This document shows positions 14,914-22,583 of a DNA stretch of 25,817 nucleotides, in pieces; within the stretch, counting starts at the first letter, position 1, and each line of letters begins with the position of its first letter. The notes below the pieces were generated by a model. It ran no database searches, was not told the origin of the DNA, and saw only the letters and a list, made by a program, of their open reading frames with translations. Source of the stretch: UBA3064 sp016868095 (lineage in GTDB: Bacteria > Pseudomonadota > Gammaproteobacteria > Burkholderiales > Burkholderiaceae_E). A program made the translations under genes and the position numbers. The stretch is taken from positions 1 to 25,817 of the forward strand of contig JBEDEM010000026.1 of the NCBI GenBank assembly GCA_041175665.1, written 5' to 3'.

Positions 14914-15225
14914 TTAGCGTTGGTTGGGGAGACCATTCACGAACCAACTCTGGTAGCCACTGCAGTGATACGCAGGAGGGTAGGCGGTGCCGTACTGCTG
15001 GTCCATTTTCACGTTGCCGCATTGGCCCGTTTCGGTTTTATTGACGCGAATAAAAATGTCGGTCTTGCCCTTTTTCGTTTCGGTCAATTGCTCGGTTTGC
15101 TTCACATAATTCCGCTTGCCCATCCACCATAAGCAGGTAGCGCAGCATGTAAGCTCAGGACGAACACGAACAAGGTTAGGGTCAGGTGGTGGTGCTGCCG
15201 GCTCTTTTTTTCCAAATAGGCCCAT
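14914..15225 (-). CDS. Small cysteine-containing protein of unknown function
   Basis: 103 residues, not recognised. AAGGATG lies just before the ATG, which supports a real gene. It starts MGLFGKKEPAAPPPDPNLV (polar, proline-rich) and then has LTCCATCLWWMG, with three of the five cysteines; the others are in GQCGN and YHCSG. The middle is lysine- and threonine-rich (TETKKGKTD). The cysteine spacing CC-x2-C plus two later cysteines could bind a metal or form disulfides; no signal peptide is seen, so a cytoplasmic metal-binding role is slightly favoured. Its 3' end faces the kinase remnant 16 bases away. Confidence 0.6.
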   Translation of the reverse strand: MGLFGKKEPAAPPPDPNLVRVRPELTCCATCLWWMGKRNYVKQTEQLTETKKGKTDIFIRVNKTETGQCGNVKMDQQYGTAYPPAYHCSGYQSWFVNGLPNQR

Positions 15226-15654
15226 AGGTCATCCTTTATCAACGCGGGCAAAACAGGATTGTAGCTCGCCTCGGGATCTTGTTGCGCCACTCTCGCTTGT
15301 GTTGAGCCACTCCCGCATGTGTTGCGCCACTCTTGCTTGTGTTGAGCTCATCGTAGGCCTAGACAGCAAAGCCAGCAATTGGTGTGCTTTGGCGAATAGC
15401 CAGCGCCATGACTAAAAAAATTTCTAGCAAACAAGATCGCGACGAAAATAATCCTTTGCTGACAAGAATGTTTTCAACAAAATACTTTGTACCGACATAA
15501 AAACCATATAGACTGAGCTGATCATGCCAAAAGCGGTGGGCAGACAGAGATGGTTTTGTCAAAAAAATTGTCTTTAGCCGGTTGTCTCCCCCCTCGGAAT
15601 GATGTCTAACTTTTATCAAAAATCGTTTAATCGCCGCAGACAGAGGAGCTTTTT
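15226..15654. other. Gene-poor interval with tandem repeat and promoter region for the coiled-coil gene
   Basis: No frame in these 429 bases has coding character. The left third carries the 20-bp tandem repeat listed separately. The right two thirds are A/T-rich by local standards, contain short T and A runs (about 15410-15480 and 15550-15565), and presumably hold the promoter of the coiled-coil gene, whose ribosome-binding site GAGGAG lies just before 15655. A minus-strand frame of 86 codons (15359-15619) has no recognisable features. Confidence 0.5.
15281..15350. repeat. 20-bp tandem repeat, 3.5 copies
   Basis: Copies at 15281-15300, 15301-15320 and 15321-15340, then a half copy GTTGAGCTCA at 15341-15350. 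Unit: GTTGCGCCACTCTCGCTTGT. Copies 1 and 3 differ at one base; copies 2 and 4 share GTTGAG, so the ancestral duplicated unit may have been 40 bp. The period is exact. Confidence 0.85.
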
Positions 15655-16383
15655 ATGAGTCAGGTTGAAGACAACCGTGCCAATATCAATGCCAACCGTG
15701 CCAAGCTATACGCCTTGGAGTCCACGGTTATGTGGAACAAGGCGCAGGCCTACCGCGAGCGCGCCATGATCGAGGAAAACCGAGCCTTGGTCTTAAAGAA
15801 TTATTCGGCGGCCTTCATGGGCAATCGCCAAATGGCGAATCAAAACACCGATGATATTTTCAGAAACCGCAAGGCTATTCTGCAATCGATGAAGGTGGAA
15901 GGACCGGTACAAGCAAACTTTCGTGATTCTTTATTGAATCAGGCGCATGTTGATTTTCTCGATCATCGTTCCAAGCTAAATGCTCGAGTTATTGCGGTTA
16001 GTGAAAAGATGAGTGAAATCAATCGTATGTTGATCGAAGTTAACCATATGATCATGGAAGGCAACGCCGAGATCGTAGAGTTCAATTCGGGCAATATTGA
16101 AAAGAACCGCCAGTGGCTCGACGGTGATCTGCATCCCGAACAGGCAACACCTGAGACCAACGCCGAGCGTATCGCTTCAAACACTGCTCGAATTGCTGAA
16201 ATACAGGAGCGGGCTGCTGCCAATCGCGCAAAGATCGATGCCGTCATGGAGAAAGTCGAAGCAAATAGGGCAATTATTCTGAAAGATAGCGAAGAAATTT
16301 ATGCTCGCCGCGAGAAGATTCTTGCCAATCACGAGAAGATTGCTGCGAATCAGGCACGCATTGCCGAAATGATCGGCGGTTAG
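15655..16383 (+). CDS. Coiled-coil protein with asparagine in nearly every d position; unknown function
   Basis: 242 residues, no signal peptide or membrane helix; GAGGAG precedes the ATG. The protein is almost entirely heptads with Ile/Val/Leu at a and Asn at d. Asn falls in exact seven-residue register at 7, 14, 28, 42, 49; then 57, 64, 71; then 88, 95, 109, 123, 130, 137, 144, 151; and, after a proline-bearing break (161-166), at 169, 176, 190, 204, 225, 232. That is 22 core asparagines. IASNTAR at 173-179 is the exact IxxNTxx form of the N@d layers known from trimeric autotransporter stalks, where Asn at d favours trimers and holds anions in the core. This one appears cytoplasmic. It is followed by a ClC-family gene on the same strand. 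Confidence 0.85.
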   Translation: MSQVEDNRANINANRAKLYALESTVMWNKAQAYRERAMIEENRALVLKNYSAAFMGNRQMANQNTDDIFRNRKAILQSMKVEGPVQANFRDSLLNQAHVDFLDHRSKLNARVIAVSEKMSEINRMLIEVNHMIMEGNAEIVEFNSGNIEKNRQWLDGDLHPEQATPETNAERIASNTARIAEIQERAAANRAKIDAVMEKVEANRAIILKDSEEIYARREKILANHEKIAANQARIAEMIGG

Positions 16384-16405
16384 TAACTCGGATGTACGGG
16401 TGGTT

Positions 16406-16427
16406 TGCGCAGGCTTCGGTCTGCGCA
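16406..16427 (+). terminator. UUCG-capped hairpin after the coiled-coil gene
   Basis: TGCGCAG-GC-TTCG-GT-CTGCGCA gives nine base pairs (one G-U) closed by a UUCG tetraloop. It begins 22 bases after the stop at 16383. There is no T-tract, so it may be a weak terminator or a 3'-end stabiliser rather than a full stop to transcription. It shares CTTCGGTCTGCG with the repeat at 1887-1913. Confidence 0.45.
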
Positions 16428-16477
16428 TGCCATTTGATGCAGGAATTTCGCTCAATGATGCTGCTGGGGAGGGCCTA

Positions 16478-17797
16478 ATGAGCCAATCAAAAGACGACTT
16501 GGATCTTGCTGAAGGATCGAGTCAATTAGCTATTCGAATCACGGCAGTTGTTTTGTCCTTGCTTATTGGCGCACTGGTAGCTTGTGCCGCTGTTGCTTTT
16601 TTTAAGATCGTGGGCTTTGCCAACAGCTTTTGGGCTTTGCCATTACCAACCGAGTTTTCGGCCCTGTCCTGGGATTACTCGCCACAAGTTGGGGTCGCGC
16701 TTTTGGTGTCCTCACTCATTGCCGGTCGGATTCTTAAGTTGCTCGAAAATGGTAGGCCTCACGGTCCTGCCGACTTGATTCACTTTGCACAATACGACAA
16801 GCCTGCCGATTTGCGATCGGGCTTTTTGTCATCGCTTTTAGCACTCAATAATTTATCGGGTGGCGCATCGGTTGGTATGTTTGGCCCCCTGGTGCACTTC
16901 GGTGGCTGTCTGAGTGCCTGGTTACAACGTAATTCCACGCGGCTGCCTCGCGATGTTGTGCTCGGTTCCGGTGCCGGAGCTGCCATCGCGGCTGTCTTTT
17001 CTGCGCCAATCGGTGCTGCGGTCTTTGCCCATGAGGCGATTATTCGGCGTTTTGGTGCATTTGGGCCCGGTCCCGTTCTTGCGTGTACATTTGCCTCATA
17101 CTGGGTGTCAACGCAGTTGCTTGGCGATCATCGCTTTTTTAAGGTTATCGATGCGCCGGCATTAGATGCGCAAAACATGATCATCGCACTTGTCTTGGGT
17201 ATTGCTTCAGGACTTATATCGATGCTTTACATCTATGCAGTCACTGAAGCCCCCAAGCTTGCGAAAGCCTCCGGTATCCCGCTTCAGTGGCGACCACTAT
17301 TGCCTGCCGCAATTTTATTTGTGATCTCGCCCTTGCTGCCCCATTTGCTCGGTGCCGGGCTTGGATCAATCGGCATGGCGATGGCGGGCAAGCTTGCTTT
17401 AAGTCTATTAATTGTTTTGCTTTTTGCAAAAATTGTCATGACTACCCTGTGTCTTGGTTTTGGCTATTTTGGGGGCGTTTTTGCGCCTGCGCTGTTTTTC
17501 GGTGCGATGTTGGGTTCGATTGTCGATGTGGCACTTGCAAACGCCGGAGCGATGACCTCATCCTTCGTCATGCTTGGTGCAGCCAGTTGCGTTGCCACTG
17601 TGATAGGGGCTCCAGTTGCGGCGACCGTTATTGTTTTTGAAATGACGGGTAGCTATGAATGGGCTGTCCTGTCAATGATTAGCGTGGTGGTTGCGGCACA
17701 GATTTCACGCAGTTTCATGGGTAGATCCTTGTTTGATCGCCAACTCGCCTCCCGAGGCATCGTCGTCAAAGACGATAGGCAGAGCTTGGCCAGCTAA
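16478..17797 (+). CDS. ClC-family chloride channel/transporter with atypical gating and proton sites
   Basis: 439 residues and about ten or more hydrophobic helices. ATG 16478 is chosen for the GGGGAGGG just upstream; a frame-extended start at 16400 is rejected. Family landmarks: SGGASVGMFGPLVHFGG (128-143) at the GREGP position, AAVFSAPIGAAVFAHEAII (171-189), and GYFGGVFAPALFFGAMLG late in the protein. In E. coli ClcA the gating Glu148 and internal proton Glu203 lie at the sites occupied here by Phe135 and Ala187, so coupled proton exchange is not expected. The GSGIP anion motif is also replaced (NGRPHGP). No CBS domains follow. It may be a passive anion channel or a transporter of another anion. 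It may be co-transcribed with the coiled-coil gene. Confidence 0.87.
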   Translation: MSQSKDDLDLAEGSSQLAIRITAVVLSLLIGALVACAAVAFFKIVGFANSFWALPLPTEFSALSWDYSPQVGVALLVSSLIAGRILKLLENGRPHGPADLIHFAQYDKPADLRSGFLSSLLALNNLSGGASVGMFGPLVHFGGCLSAWLQRNSTRLPRDVVLGSGAGAAIAAVFSAPIGAAVFAHEAIIRRFGAFGPGPVLACTFASYWVSTQLLGDHRFFKVIDAPALDAQNMIIALVLGIASGLISMLYIYAVTEAPKLAKASGIPLQWRPLLPAAILFVISPLLPHLLGAGLGSIGMAMAGKLALSLLIVLLFAKIVMTTLCLGFGYFGGVFAPALFFGAMLGSIVDVALANAGAMTSSFVMLGAASCVATVIGAPVAATVIVFEMTGSYEWAVLSMISVVVAAQISRSFMGRSLFDRQLASRGIVVKDDRQSLAS

Positions 17798-17840
17798 GGC
17801 TTGCCCCTGTTTAGACTCGTATTCGATTTGCTTTGCCCCG

Positions 17841-17877
17841 AGGGGTTGAGTATTCTGTATACAGAGTACAATCCCCT
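17841..17877 (+). promoter_or_regulatory. Palindromic operator candidate for the GntR-type regulator
   Basis: TATTCTGTATACAGAGTA at 17851-17868 is an 18-base palindrome with one mismatched pair, centred on GTATAC, the core often bound by FCD-type GntR regulators. It lies inside a wider dyad flanked by AGGGG (17841-17845) and CCCCT (17873-17877). The regulator gene starts about 100 bases downstream, so autoregulation of the whole operon is the simplest reading. Confidence 0.6.
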
Positions 17878-17973
17878 TGGGCCTGCATGAAGCATTGGCG
17901 ATGGCATGTGCTATCGCTTTTTCAGTGAAACTCTTCGGCAGCGCTTCAGTGGTAAACCAACCCTGCTTACGCC

Positions 17974-18663
17974 ATGCTGCCGAAACTTACTGCTGCACCC
18001 GATCTTGTTGAACAGGTCTACGACGAGTTAGTCAAAGCGATAAGCTCGGGCGCACTTGCGCCGGCACATCGCATCACCCAAGAGCAGCTCGCTGCCCAAT
18101 TCGAGGTGTCTCGTCAGCCGGTTTTACAGGCATTGAGATTGCTCAAGCGTGACGGATTGGTATTAGACGCACCGGGTCGAGGTGTTCAAATCGCGCCGCT
18201 TGAGCCTAAAGTGATCGCATGGGTCTATCAGCTGCGAGGTGCATTAGATGCGCTTGCGGCTTCGCTTGCTGCCCAAAAGGCAGTGGTGCTCGATACAAGG
18301 CTCATTGAATCGGGTCGGCATGCCGCTGCCTCGAAAGACCTGATGGCTCTCATTGACGCAGACATGGCCTTTCATCACGCTGTCTACCAAGCATCGGCTA
18401 ATCCTTTGATACTTTCAAGCGCGAGAATGTATTGGTGCCACATACGGCGTGTGATGGGTGAAGTCTTGCGTGGCGACTCGATTCGCCAAAGCGTTTGGGA
18501 CGAGCACGAAGCGATCGCCGAAGCCATAGCAGCAGGCGATGTCAATCTTGCTAGCAGCCTGAGCCAGGGACACGGCAGAGCAGCTAGCGCGTTCATGATT
18601 AAACAGCTTATAGACAAGGATCAATGTAATGAAACTGACGCAGCAACAATTAGAGCAATTTGA
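17974..18663 (+). CDS. GntR-family transcriptional regulator, FCD (FadR) subfamily
   Basis: 229 residues. The winged helix-turn-helix spans about 10-75 (VYDELVKAISSGALAP, ITQEQLAAQFEVSRQPVLQAL, LKRDGLV). The C-terminal helical FCD ligand domain has the expected acidic and histidine positions: DADMAFHHAVYQASANP, EHEAIAEAIAAGD and QGHGRAAS, which usually hold a metal that takes part in binding an organic-acid effector. The last 35 bases overlap the dioxygenase gene, so it is the first gene of the operon and probably represses it until the pathway substrate or an intermediate is present. No clear ribosome-binding site is visible before ATG 17974. Confidence 0.9.
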   Translation: MLPKLTAAPDLVEQVYDELVKAISSGALAPAHRITQEQLAAQFEVSRQPVLQALRLLKRDGLVLDAPGRGVQIAPLEPKVIAWVYQLRGALDALAASLAAQKAVVLDTRLIESGRHAAASKDLMALIDADMAFHHAVYQASANPLILSSARMYWCHIRRVMGEVLRGDSIRQSVWDEHEAIAEAIAAGDVNLASSLSQGHGRAASAFMIKQLIDKDQCNETDAATIRAI

Positions 18664-19531
18664 ACGAGACGGCTATTTGTTTTTTCCATCGCTGTTTTCA
18701 GAACAGGAGATGAAAGTCCTTCGCGATGAAGTTCCCGCCATTTATAAAGAGTTTCGTCCCGAAATCATTCGAGAAAAAGACGGCGTGACGCCGCGCACGA
18801 GCTTTGCTGCGCACACATATAGCGATGTTTTTGCCAAACTTGGCCGCCACCCACGCATGGTTGAGCCTGTTCAGCAGTATTTTGGCGAGCCGGTCTACAT
18901 GCATCAGTTTAAGATCAACGGCAAACAAGCCTTCGACGGTGATGTCTGGCAGTGGCACCAGGATTACGGTACTTGGTATAACGACGATGGCATGCCCGAG
19001 CCGCGCGCCATGAATGTTGCGATTTTTCTTGACGAGGTTAATGAATTTAATGGCCCCTTGTACTTCATTCCGGGGTCGCATCGTGAGGGCGTGGTCGCTG
19101 CTGGTCACGACTTAAAAACGACGAGTTATCCACTTTGGACACTTGATAATCAGAAAGTTCGTGAACTTGTAGCGAAGGGTGGTATGGTTGCGCCCAAAGG
19201 GCCAGCCGGCTCCATGATGATGTTTCACGGCTGCCTCGTGCATGGTTCGCCATCGAATATGAGTCCTTGGGATCGTGTCATTGTTTATCTCAGTCTTTGC
19301 ACGGTTTCCAACCACATCAGACGTGCAAAGCGACCGCCCTGGATTGCGCACAGAAACTTCATGCCCGTGATGACTTTGGAGGATGATTGTCTGCTTCAAA
19401 AGGATGTGCGAGGCCTGCCTTGGCCAGGTCATGAGGTCGATGAGGATGCAATCAAGCGTGCGGATGCGCCGATCGCCTGGACGGCGGAAGTAGCCCAGAA
19501 GGCCGACCAGACAGAGGCAGCATCGGTATGA
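18629..19531 (+). CDS. PhyH-family 2-oxoglutarate/Fe(II) dioxygenase, ectoine hydroxylase (EctD)-like
   Basis: 300 residues, the same length as EctD. The iron triad is visible: His110 and Asp112 in WQWHQDYGTWYNDDGMPEP, and His205 in FHGCLVHGSPSN, with Arg216 in SPWDRVIVYL as the likely 2-oxoglutarate anchor. EctD has the same WHSDFxTWHxxDGMP and HGSxxNxxPxxR pattern. The family hydroxylates a substrate while turning 2-oxoglutarate and O2 into succinate and CO2. No ectoine genes are nearby, and neighbours are a dehydrogenase and an amidohydrolase, so the substrate is probably another small molecule entering catabolism. AAGGA lies before the ATG; the 3' end overlaps the next gene by ATGA. Confidence 0.88.
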   Translation: MKLTQQQLEQFERDGYLFFPSLFSEQEMKVLRDEVPAIYKEFRPEIIREKDGVTPRTSFAAHTYSDVFAKLGRHPRMVEPVQQYFGEPVYMHQFKINGKQAFDGDVWQWHQDYGTWYNDDGMPEPRAMNVAIFLDEVNEFNGPLYFIPGSHREGVVAAGHDLKTTSYPLWTLDNQKVRELVAKGGMVAPKGPAGSMMMFHGCLVHGSPSNMSPWDRVIVYLSLCTVSNHIRRAKRPPWIAHRNFMPVMTLEDDCLLQKDVRGLPWPGHEVDEDAIKRADAPIAWTAEVAQKADQTEAASV

Positions 19532-20883
19532 ATCTTTACAGGATGCTTTTGCAGCGCGAAGCCGATGAAGAACCTTTACGCGTGGGCCTAATCGGCGCAG
19601 GTAAGTTTGGTTCGATGTTTTTATCACAAGTACAAAAAACTGCTGGCATGCACTTACTAGCGGTTGCAGACCTAAGGCCCGAACAAGCCAGAGAGTCCTT
19701 AAAGCGTGTCGGCTTTAAGGCAAGTGAGCTAAAGGCTAAGTCATTTGAAGCGGCGCTTCGTTCACGCCAGTGCTTCGTAACAGACGATGCCATGGCTTTG
19801 ATTCAAAGTACAAGTATCGATATCGTTATAGATGCAACTGGAAGCCCGGCTGCAGGTATTCAACATGTGCTTGCCTGTTGCGAATACGGCAAGCATATCG
19901 TTATGGTTAATGTAGAAGCTGATGCACTTGCAGGTCCTTTGCTGGCGAGAAAGGCTGCAGAGGCGGGCATTGTTTATTCGCTCGCCTATGGCGATCAACC
20001 GGCCTTGATTTGTGAGATGGTTGATTGGGCAAGAGCGAGCGGTTTTGAAGTGATTGCTGCTGGCAAAGGCACGAAATATCTATCTAGCTATCATCAATCG
20101 ACGCCGGCAACGGTCTGGTCACACTATGGGATTAGCGAATCTGATGCCAAGTTCGGTGGTATGAACGCTCAAATGTTTAATTCTTTTTTGGATGGAACCA
20201 AATCGGCTATCGAAATGGCCGCTGTATCAAACGCAACTGGGCTTTTGCCCGCGAGCGATGGCTTGCAGTTTCCGCCATGCGGTGTTGATGACCTGGCGCG
20301 CGTGCTGCGCCCGAGATCATCGGGTGGCGTCTTGGCGCATCGCGGTCAGGTTGAAGTGATATCAAGCCTAGAACGTGATGGAAGGCCGGTATTTCGTGAT
20401 TTGCGTTGGGGCGTTTATGTCACGATGGCCGGTGACAGCGAGTATGTGCGCCGCTGCTTTAAGGAATATGGCTTAGTTACCGATCCTTCTGGCGAGTTCA
20501 CCTCGATGTACAAGCCCTTTCATTTGATTGGCCTTGAGTTAGGTATAAGTATTGCATCGGTGGGTTTGCGTGCAGAACCAACTGGGGCGCCGATCGCTTG
20601 GCACGCTGACGTCGTGGCCACTGCAAAGCGTGATCTCAAGGTCGGCGAACGCTTAGACGGGGAGGGCGGATTTACTGTGTTTGGAAGGCTTATGCCTGCC
20701 AGCGACTCCCTCAGACTCGGTGGCCTGCCGCTTGGTCTCGCGCATGGGATCAAGCTCAAGCGCGCAGTCCAAGCCGGTGCGCCCTTACGATGGTCAGACG
20801 TTCAGATCGACGTAAAAGACCCTAGCGTCCGATTCAGGAGGCTGATGGAGACCAGTTTTGAGAAGGAAATCAACGGTGGATGA
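19528..20883 (+). CDS. NAD(P)-dependent oxidoreductase with C-terminal SAF domain (homoserine dehydrogenase-like)
   Basis: 451 residues. N-terminal Rossmann fold LRVGLIGAGKFGSMF (GAGKFG at 23-28), followed by AVADLRPEQARESL and IDIVIDATGSPAAGIQHVL, as in the Gfo/Idh and homoserine-dehydrogenase NAD-binding domains. The C-terminal ~100 residues contain VVATAKRDLKVGERLDG, LGLAHGIKLKRAVQAGAPL and RWSDV, the SAF fold seen in sugar-acid and sialic-acid enzymes. Such fusion proteins are often labelled homoserine dehydrogenase, but the homoserine catalytic domain is not obvious here, so a different hydroxy- or aldehyde-acid is likely. It may oxidise the product of the dioxygenase. Overlaps: ATGA with the gene before, eight bases with the gene after. 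Confidence 0.82.
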   Translation: MNLYRMLLQREADEEPLRVGLIGAGKFGSMFLSQVQKTAGMHLLAVADLRPEQARESLKRVGFKASELKAKSFEAALRSRQCFVTDDAMALIQSTSIDIVIDATGSPAAGIQHVLACCEYGKHIVMVNVEADALAGPLLARKAAEAGIVYSLAYGDQPALICEMVDWARASGFEVIAAGKGTKYLSSYHQSTPATVWSHYGISESDAKFGGMNAQMFNSFLDGTKSAIEMAAVSNATGLLPASDGLQFPPCGVDDLARVLRPRSSGGVLAHRGQVEVISSLERDGRPVFRDLRWGVYVTMAGDSEYVRRCFKEYGLVTDPSGEFTSMYKPFHLIGLELGISIASVGLRAEPTGAPIAWHADVVATAKRDLKVGERLDGEGGFTVFGRLMPASDSLRLGGLPLGLAHGIKLKRAVQAGAPLRWSDVQIDVKDPSVRFRRLMETSFEKEINGG

Positions 20884-22579
20884 TTTGTTAATACGAGGTG
20901 CCCGACTGATTGATGGAAGTGGTGCTCCGTCCTACCAGGGTGACTTGGCAGTGAGGGATGGAAAGATTGCTGCCATCGGCCCATGCTTAAAGTCGGAGGC
21001 CAGGCGGGTCATCGACGCCGACGGGCTTGCGCTGATGCCAGGCATCATCGATAGTCACACCCACTTTGATGCTCAAATCACCTGGGATCCCTATGTACGG
21101 CCATCGCCAGAGCTTGGCGTAACGAGCGCGGTAATTGGCAATTGTGGCTTTGCAATCGCACCATGCAAACCTGAGGATCGCGAGCGCACCATGCGTAACC
21201 TCACCCAAGTTGAGGGTATGTCGCTTGACGTCTTAAGAAGTGGCATCCGATGGGAATTTGAAAGTTTTTCCGAGTACCTACAACTGCTGGAGCGACAAGG
21301 CAGTGTTGTGAACCTGGCAGCCTATGTTGGTCATTCGTCGGTTCGCACTTATGTAATGGGTGAGGAGGCGACCCAACGTGAAGCTACGCAACAAGAAATA
21401 GAGCAAATGGCAGCTCTCGTTCGGGATGCCATGCACGTTGGTGCAGTTGGACTGGCCAGCAGTACGAGTCCAGCACACAATGGGGAGGCTGGCACGCCCA
21501 TGCCCTCGCGATTAGCCCATGACAACGAGCACTTAGCATTGATTCGAGCCATGGCGTGTCAAGGTGGCGGCGTGTACATGGTGACTAAGGGCGGTCAAAT
21601 GCCGATATCTTTATTAGAAGAGATGTCGGTTCAGTCCAAGCGTCCGGTCATGATTGCCGCATTGCTCCACAACAGCACAAACGGTGGCGCTGTTTTCAAA
21701 GATCTCGAAGCTATTGAAGCTGCCAATCAACGTGGCAACCCCTTAATCGGTCAGGTCTCGTGCTGTCCGCTCACCATGGACTTCACGCTTGCATCGGCCT
21801 ATCCAGTGGAAGGCCTGAAGTCCTGGAAACCCGCGTTAGGACTGGCGCATTCGGCCTTGTTGGCGGTGCTTGCCGATCAATCCTTCAGGCAGACGGTTAA
21901 GGCAGAACTTGAATCGCCTGCGGTGTTTCGCCTCTTTAACGGCGAATGGGATAAAGTGCATATCGTTGAAGTCGCAAAGACATCCAACGCACATCTGGAA
22001 CAGTGCAGTCTCGCCACTTTGGCCACACAGAGCCATCGTCATCCGCTTGATGTGATGCTCGATCTTGCTGTGGAAGAAGACTTAAAAACCGTGTTTACTG
22101 CGCAATTGCTCAATAGCGATGAGATGCAGGTTGCTCGGATGTTGAATCATCCGCACAGCCTTGTATCTCTGAGCGACGCTGGTGCCCATCTCACATTTTT
22201 TAACGATGCCGGTTTTGGTTTACATTTATTAGGACATTGGGCTCGTGATCTCTCAGCAATGAGCCTTGAGCAAGCTGCCTATAAGCTGACGGCGCAGAGT
22301 GCGGCGATTTTCGGAATGTCCTCGCGAGGCTTGTTGCGCGAATCGTATGCAGCTGATCTGCTCTTGTTTGATCCTCAATGTGTGGGTCGAGGTCCTAAGC
22401 GCCGGGTGCATGACTTGCCAGGAGGAGCGTCTCGATTGCATACCGATGCGCTGGGCGTACACGGTGTTTGGGTGAATGGTCATCAGGTTGCCGATTCGCA
22501 AGGCATGATCGAAGGAGCAAGGCTTGCAGGTCGCCTAATGAGGAACTTCGATGCGCAGGCGGTTTTCAATAGGCGCTAA
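20876..22579 (+). CDS. N-acyl-D-amino acid deacylase / D-aminoacylase-family amidohydrolase
   Basis: 567 residues from GTG 20876, which has AAGGA eight bases upstream; an in-frame TTG at 20858 is less likely. Metal-site marks of D-aminoacylase: SHTHFDAQITWDP (His61, His63), IGNCGFAIAP with Cys90 (the zinc-ligand cysteine of this group), and SLSDAGAHLTFF late in the protein with the catalytic aspartate. It is the longer form of the family (the classical enzyme has about 480). The family removes an acyl group from N-acyl-D-amino acids, and relatives act on other amides. As the last gene of the GntR operon it probably supplies, or finishes, a pathway of amide breakdown. It ends four bases from the convergent hydrolase. 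Confidence 0.87.
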   Translation: MDDLLIRGARLIDGSGAPSYQGDLAVRDGKIAAIGPCLKSEARRVIDADGLALMPGIIDSHTHFDAQITWDPYVRPSPELGVTSAVIGNCGFAIAPCKPEDRERTMRNLTQVEGMSLDVLRSGIRWEFESFSEYLQLLERQGSVVNLAAYVGHSSVRTYVMGEEATQREATQQEIEQMAALVRDAMHVGAVGLASSTSPAHNGEAGTPMPSRLAHDNEHLALIRAMACQGGGVYMVTKGGQMPISLLEEMSVQSKRPVMIAALLHNSTNGGAVFKDLEAIEAANQRGNPLIGQVSCCPLTMDFTLASAYPVEGLKSWKPALGLAHSALLAVLADQSFRQTVKAELESPAVFRLFNGEWDKVHIVEVAKTSNAHLEQCSLATLATQSHRHPLDVMLDLAVEEDLKTVFTAQLLNSDEMQVARMLNHPHSLVSLSDAGAHLTFFNDAGFGLHLLGHWARDLSAMSLEQAAYKLTAQSAAIFGMSSRGLLRESYAADLLLFDPQCVGRGPKRRVHDLPGGASRLHTDALGVHGVWVNGHQVADSQGMIEGARLAGRLMRNFDAQAVFNRR

Positions 22580-22583
22580 ACCT

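Noticed and set aside
15281..15350. CRISPR array
   Set aside because: The 20-bp units are directly adjacent with no spacers and no cas genes are present.
15116..15619. Open frames of 86-99 codons across the gene-poor interval
   Set aside because: No ribosome-binding sites or recognisable features; one runs through the tandem repeat.
18629..19531. Calling the dioxygenase ectD
   Set aside because: Motifs resemble EctD, but no ectoine synthesis genes are nearby and the neighbours point to catabolism.
19528..20883. Homoserine dehydrogenase
   Set aside because: Only the NAD-binding part resembles it; the C-terminus is a SAF domain and the operon is not a threonine pathway.
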